A DNA stretch of 7,276 nucleotides from Actinomycetota bacterium (GTDB lineage Bacteria; Actinomycetota; Thermoleophilia; RBG-16-64-13). Under the pieces are notes generated by a model, which searched no databases, was not told the origin of the DNA, and was given only the letters and a program-made list of their open reading frames with translations. A program made the position numbers and the translations under genes. The stretch lies in assembly GCA_003157225.1 (NCBI GenBank), contig PMIZ01000096.1, positions 6,142 to 13,417 on the forward strand, in the 5' to 3' direction. Positions 4,811-7,276 of this stretch are shown here, piece by piece; position 1 is the first letter of the stretch; each line of letters opens with the position of its first letter.

Positions 4811-6766
4811 ATGAGCAAGAGAACCCGTTTCGTCACCCTGGTGATGGCGGCATTGGTGGTGGCCGTACTGGTAGCGACCTTCACGCCCGCCGCGCTCGCT
4901 CAGGTGATCCCGGGCAAGACGGTAGCGGCCGGTGAGACCTGGGTCGTGGACGAGACGACGCGGTTGAACGTGCTTACCATCGCCCCTGGAGGCACTGTTA
5001 CGGCTCCGACGGGGTGCGCCCTGACCTTGACCGTGAACGGAGTGGAAACCGGGCAGGCTCTGGTCACGACCCCCGGGTTCATCACCGCGCTCCAGCCGGG
5101 CACCTATATGGGGAGTCTTGTGCTGACGGTAACCGCGGAGAACGTGGTTGCCTATGTGGCGCCCGGGCCGCCTGGACCGCCGCTCATGTTCCCCATCCGC
5201 CAGGCTCTGTACCTGGGAGCAGGCGGTGTCGAGTGGGGCAAGTCGGTGATGGCTGCGATGCCTGCCGGGTCGGTCGTTCACACCGTGGCCAAGAAGGTCC
5301 AGATCACGTCGACCGGAGAGGACTTCGACGGCATATACGTCGCCGGGGGCTCCTATCTCGTGACCAAGCCGCTGATCCGCTTGACGGGCAATGGTCGTAG
5401 TGACTTTGTCGGAGCGGGCGCGGCGATCGTCGGAACGGGCGCGGGCACCACTCTCGTGGTCGACGGCGCTAGCATCGTGAATACTGGAGTCGCGCGGGCG
5501 GGGGTGGTCGCCGACGCCGGCGCCAACGTGATCGTCAAGAACTCCAGCATCCAGACCAATAATGGCGTGCTCCCGGCTGACTATGTGCCGACCATCGATA
5601 CGAGTCAGATGAGGTCCGTTCCTTGGATGCTCGGTCTCTCGGGCAACGTCCGGGCGACGAACCTGCTGGGCACCAACACAAAGGCAAGCTACATCAACTC
5701 GTACATCGGCTCCGAAGGCTGGGGCGTGTTGTCCACCGACGGCTGCACCACTCCCAAGCTCACCGCTATCAACAGCACTATCGCCATCACCGGCAAGGAT
5801 GGATACGGCGCCTACGGCATCGGTGGCGCCAGCGAGCGCTTCCTCGGATGCACCTTCAACGTGGCCACCTACGCCGCCATAAGCCGGGGAAGCTTCCTGT
5901 TTTACGGCGACAGCGACTCGGCCACGGTTGCCAGGCTGAATACCGACCTTGGCCTGGGCCTGACCGTCGAGGAGCTGTCAGCGCTTCCGGTGAAGCAGAC
6001 CGTAGTCAATTCAAACCGCTTTGGAGTCATGTGGCATGGCGTTGGAACGCTCGATGTGAGCGGCGGGACCGTTTTCAACACCAAGGAGACCACCTTCCTC
6101 GACAAGGGCCAGGCGATCGCCATCACCGTGGACGGCTCCAAGGGAGCGAGACTCAACCCAGGCAACGGCGTCATCATGCAGGTAATGGACGACGACGATC
6201 CCGGTCCGGTGATGCCGGCTATGACCAACACGGGCGTCTATCACGAGCCCACGGGAACGCCGAAGCCTGATACTACCCACATCATGTGGGCCGCGAGCCC
6301 AAACGACGCGGTGGCCATCTTCTCCAACATCGCCCTGAACGGTGACTTCTACAATGCCACCCGGGGCGGCGTTGTACGGGGCCCCTCCGGTCCGTCGAGG
6401 AGCGTCTCACGGAACCTGGCCCTCAGGTTCCAGAACGCGAAAGTCACCGGAATGATCACGGCTTCGACGGCCAAGCATGCGATCGACACCATCACTGCCG
6501 AGGACTACAGGTATCTCGGGGAAGTAACGAACACGGCGTCGTCGCCGGTGAACAATGGTGTCATCGTGTCGCTCGACGCGACGTCCACCTGGGTGGTCAC
6601 GGGCAACTGCTACCTGACCCGTCTCACGCTCGAGCCGGGGGCCGTCGTCACTGCTCCTCCGGGCTATCGCTTGACGCTGCGCTTGGGTGGCAAGGACATG
6701 CTCGTTAGGGCCGGTACCTACACCGGGCGCATCGAACTGCGGCTTGCGCCGCTCACCGTGCACTAG
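4811..6766 (+). CDS. Secreted protein of unknown function, probably a right-handed beta-helix, with similar modules at both ends
   Basis: The ATG has a near-perfect Shine-Dalgarno site, AGGAGGGG at 4798-4805, five bases upstream. The 651-residue product begins with a classical signal peptide: basic residues 3-6, a hydrophobic core to about 23, and an ALA cleavage motif at 28-30. It should therefore be exported. Residues 43-107 and 593-645 resemble each other: each runs TWVV, then L-T-(I/L)-x-PG, VTAP-x-G, LTL, and ends GTY-x-G. After a PGPPGPP hinge near 118-124, residues 150 to about 560 are rich in Gly, Asn, Thr, Ser and Val, with repeated short strand-turn units such as ASIVNTG, STIAITG and GTLDVSGG. 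This is the look of a parallel beta-helix. There are only four cysteines, no LPXTG motif and no other obvious anchor. I recognise the style from exported proteins of anaerobic bacteria but cannot name a function. Adhesion, polysaccharide binding or surface-layer attachment are possible. A short acidic turn, DDDDPG, occurs near 460. Confidence 0.88.
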   Translation: MSKRTRFVTLVMAALVVAVLVATFTPAALAQVIPGKTVAAGETWVVDETTRLNVLTIAPGGTVTAPTGCALTLTVNGVETGQALVTTPGFITALQPGTYMGSLVLTVTAENVVAYVAPGPPGPPLMFPIRQALYLGAGGVEWGKSVMAAMPAGSVVHTVAKKVQITSTGEDFDGIYVAGGSYLVTKPLIRLTGNGRSDFVGAGAAIVGTGAGTTLVVDGASIVNTGVARAGVVADAGANVIVKNSSIQTNNGVLPADYVPTIDTSQMRSVPWMLGLSGNVRATNLLGTNTKASYINSYIGSEGWGVLSTDGCTTPKLTAINSTIAITGKDGYGAYGIGGASERFLGCTFNVATYAAISRGSFLFYGDSDSATVARLNTDLGLGLTVEELSALPVKQTVVNSNRFGVMWHGVGTLDVSGGTVFNTKETTFLDKGQAIAITVDGSKGARLNPGNGVIMQVMDDDDPGPVMPAMTNTGVYHEPTGTPKPDTTHIMWAASPNDAVAIFSNIALNGDFYNATRGGVVRGPSGPSRSVSRNLALRFQNAKVTGMITASTAKHAIDTITAEDYRYLGEVTNTASSPVNNGVIVSLDATSTWVVTGNCYLTRLTLEPGAVVTAPPGYRLTLRLGGKDMLVRAGTYTGRIELRLAPLTVH

Positions 6767-6780
6767 CGGCGGCGCCGGTC

Positions 6781-6809
6781 TTGCCAGGCGAAGAGGGCGG
6801 CTGTATCAT
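6781..6809 (+). promoter_or_regulatory. Probable promoter of tRNA-Val, possibly also serving thrS
   Basis: TTGCCA at 6781-6786 (five of six -35 bases) and TATCAT at 6804-6809 (five of six -10 bases) are separated by an ideal 17-base spacer. Transcription would start near 6816, about six bases before mature tRNA-Val. The gap between the tRNA and thrS is only 38 bases with no terminator visible, so this promoter probably transcribes both. Confidence 0.7.
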
Positions 6810-6818
6810 GACCGCCCT
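6794..6818. repeat. Perfect 7-bp inverted repeat enclosing the tRNA-Val promoter -10
   Basis: AGGGCGG (6794-6800) and CCGCCCT (6812-6818) are exact reverse complements around an 11-base middle that contains TATCAT. No T run follows. The same arrangement is seen at the tRNA-Gly promoter with different arm sequences. It could alternatively act as a weak hairpin at the end of the transcript of the secreted-protein gene, whose stop lies 27 bases before it. Confidence 0.5.
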
Positions 6819-6821
6819 GAT

Positions 6822-6893
6822 GGGCGCTTAGCTCAGGGGGAGAGCGCTTCCTTGACGCGGAAGAGGCCGTAGGTTCAAATCCTACAGCGCCCA
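6822..6893 (+). tRNA. tRNA-Val (anticodon GAC), CCA not encoded
   Basis: Acceptor GGGCGCT pairs with AGCGCCC (6886-6892). The D stem is GCTC/GAGC, the anticodon stem is CTTCC/GGAAG around loop TTGACGC, the variable region is AGGCC, and the T arm is GTAGG-TTCAAAT-CCTAC. The anticodon GAC reads the GUC and GUU valine codons. The discriminator is A at 6893 and the DNA continues CTC, so CCA is added by the nucleotidyltransferase. The D loop is short, as in other valine tRNAs of this kind. Confidence 0.97.
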
Positions 6894-6931
6894 CTCGCCA
6901 GTCCCGTCGTCCACTAACGTATGCGGGGTCC

Positions 6932-7276
6932 ATGAAGATCTCTCTTCCGGATGGATCGGAGGTGACCGTCGCCGACGGGGCGACGGTCAAAGACGTCGCC
7001 GAGAGCATCGGGGCACGCCTGGCCAAAGCAGCGCTGGCTGCGAAGATCGGCGACCGCCTCGTCGACTTGGCCACTCTCCTTCGCGAAGGCGACAAGGTCG
7101 AGATCATCACTGCCTCGTCTCCGGAAGGCCTGGAGCTCATCCGTCACTCGGCCGCGCACGTGCTGGCCGAAGCAGCCACCAAGCTGTACCCAGGCGCCAA
7201 GGTGGCCATCGGCCCGGCAATCAAGGACGGCTTCTACTACGACTTCGAGTTTCCGCAGCCCGTGGGGGAGGACGAC
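6932..7276 (+). CDS. thrS: Threonyl-tRNA synthetase, N-terminal 115 residues, cut by the window end
   Basis: Translation from the ATG at 6932 stays open to the last base. Residues 1 to about 60 form a TGS domain, the small beta-grasp domain at the front of most bacterial ThrRS. Residues 66-115 begin the editing (SAD) domain: the HSAAH motif supplies H72 and H76, two of the four residues that clear misformed Ser-tRNA(Thr). It is followed by the signature [14 protein letters not shown]. The catalytic and anticodon-binding domains lie beyond the window. The enzyme joins threonine to tRNA-Thr in the cytoplasm. Only a weak Shine-Dalgarno sequence, GGGG at 6925-6928, lies three bases before the ATG. 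With 38 bases from tRNA-Val there is no room for a T-box or operator-type leader, so control may differ from that in Firmicutes or E. coli, unless there is post-transcriptional control inside the tRNA-bearing transcript. Confidence 0.95.
   Translation, partial: MKISLPDGSEVTVADGATVKDVAESIGARLAKAALAAKIGDRLVDLATLLREGDKVEIITASSPEGLELIRHSAAHVLAEAATKLYPGAKVAIGPAIKDGFYYDFEFPQPVGEDD

Noticed and set aside
4751..5281. Open frames opposite the secreted-protein gene, including a 176-codon one
   Set aside because: The plus-strand gene has a clear signal peptide, Shine-Dalgarno site and repeated modules. The minus-strand frames have a low-complexity Arg/His-rich shadow composition.
6894..6931. T-box riboswitch or autoregulatory leader for thrS
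   Set aside because: The gap is only 38 bases and contains none of the conserved T-box elements.
1..7276. CRISPR array, insertion sequence, integrase or attachment-site signs near the tRNA genes
   Set aside because: I found no regularly spaced repeats, transposase or integrase motifs, and no duplicated tRNA 3' ends within the window.

Overview
The window reads as a chromosomal, housekeeping-plus-accessory stretch from a GC-rich bacterium. Codon use is strongly G/C at third positions, Shine-Dalgarno sites are purine-rich, -10 boxes are near-consensus, and a NIF3-family gene sits directly beside an RNase HI gene. A deep actinobacterial lineage such as Coriobacteriia or relatives is my best guess. 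No marker in the window settles it, and other GC-rich phyla remain possible. I see no IS element, CRISPR array, phage gene or rRNA.

Layout. (1) Positions 1-24 are the 3' end of a tRNA cut by the window edge. (2) Positions 2670 to 61, minus strand, encode a large membrane-associated sensor phosphatase: PAS, PAS, about four membrane helices, PAS, coiled coil, then a SpoIIE/RsbU-type PP2C phosphatase. (3) A divergent intergenic region (2671-2892) holds a promoter with a perfect TATAAT and a small hairpin in the leader. (4) Positions 2893-4440, plus strand, form one open frame that joins a complete NIF3/YbgI/YqfO-type metal-binding protein to a complete RNase HI-like domain. The RNase H part also has its own Shine-Dalgarno site and ATG at 4012. 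(5) tRNA-Gly(GCC) and tRNA-Cys(GCA) follow. Their likely promoter overlaps the stop codon of the fusion gene. (6) Positions 4811-6766 encode a secreted, probably beta-helical protein with related modules at its two ends. (7) tRNA-Val(GAC), with its own promoter, precedes the 5' part of thrS (threonyl-tRNA synthetase), which runs off the window end.

Functionally the right two thirds are translation and nucleic-acid maintenance genes (three tRNAs, thrS, RNase HI) interrupted by an exported protein of unknown role. The left third is a signalling protein whose usual partners, an anti-sigma factor antagonist and an anti-sigma factor, are not in view. The observations I would check first are the NIF3-RNase H fusion and the fact that every -10 box I recognise lies between the arms of an inverted repeat. 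I did not find a clearly new multi-gene system.
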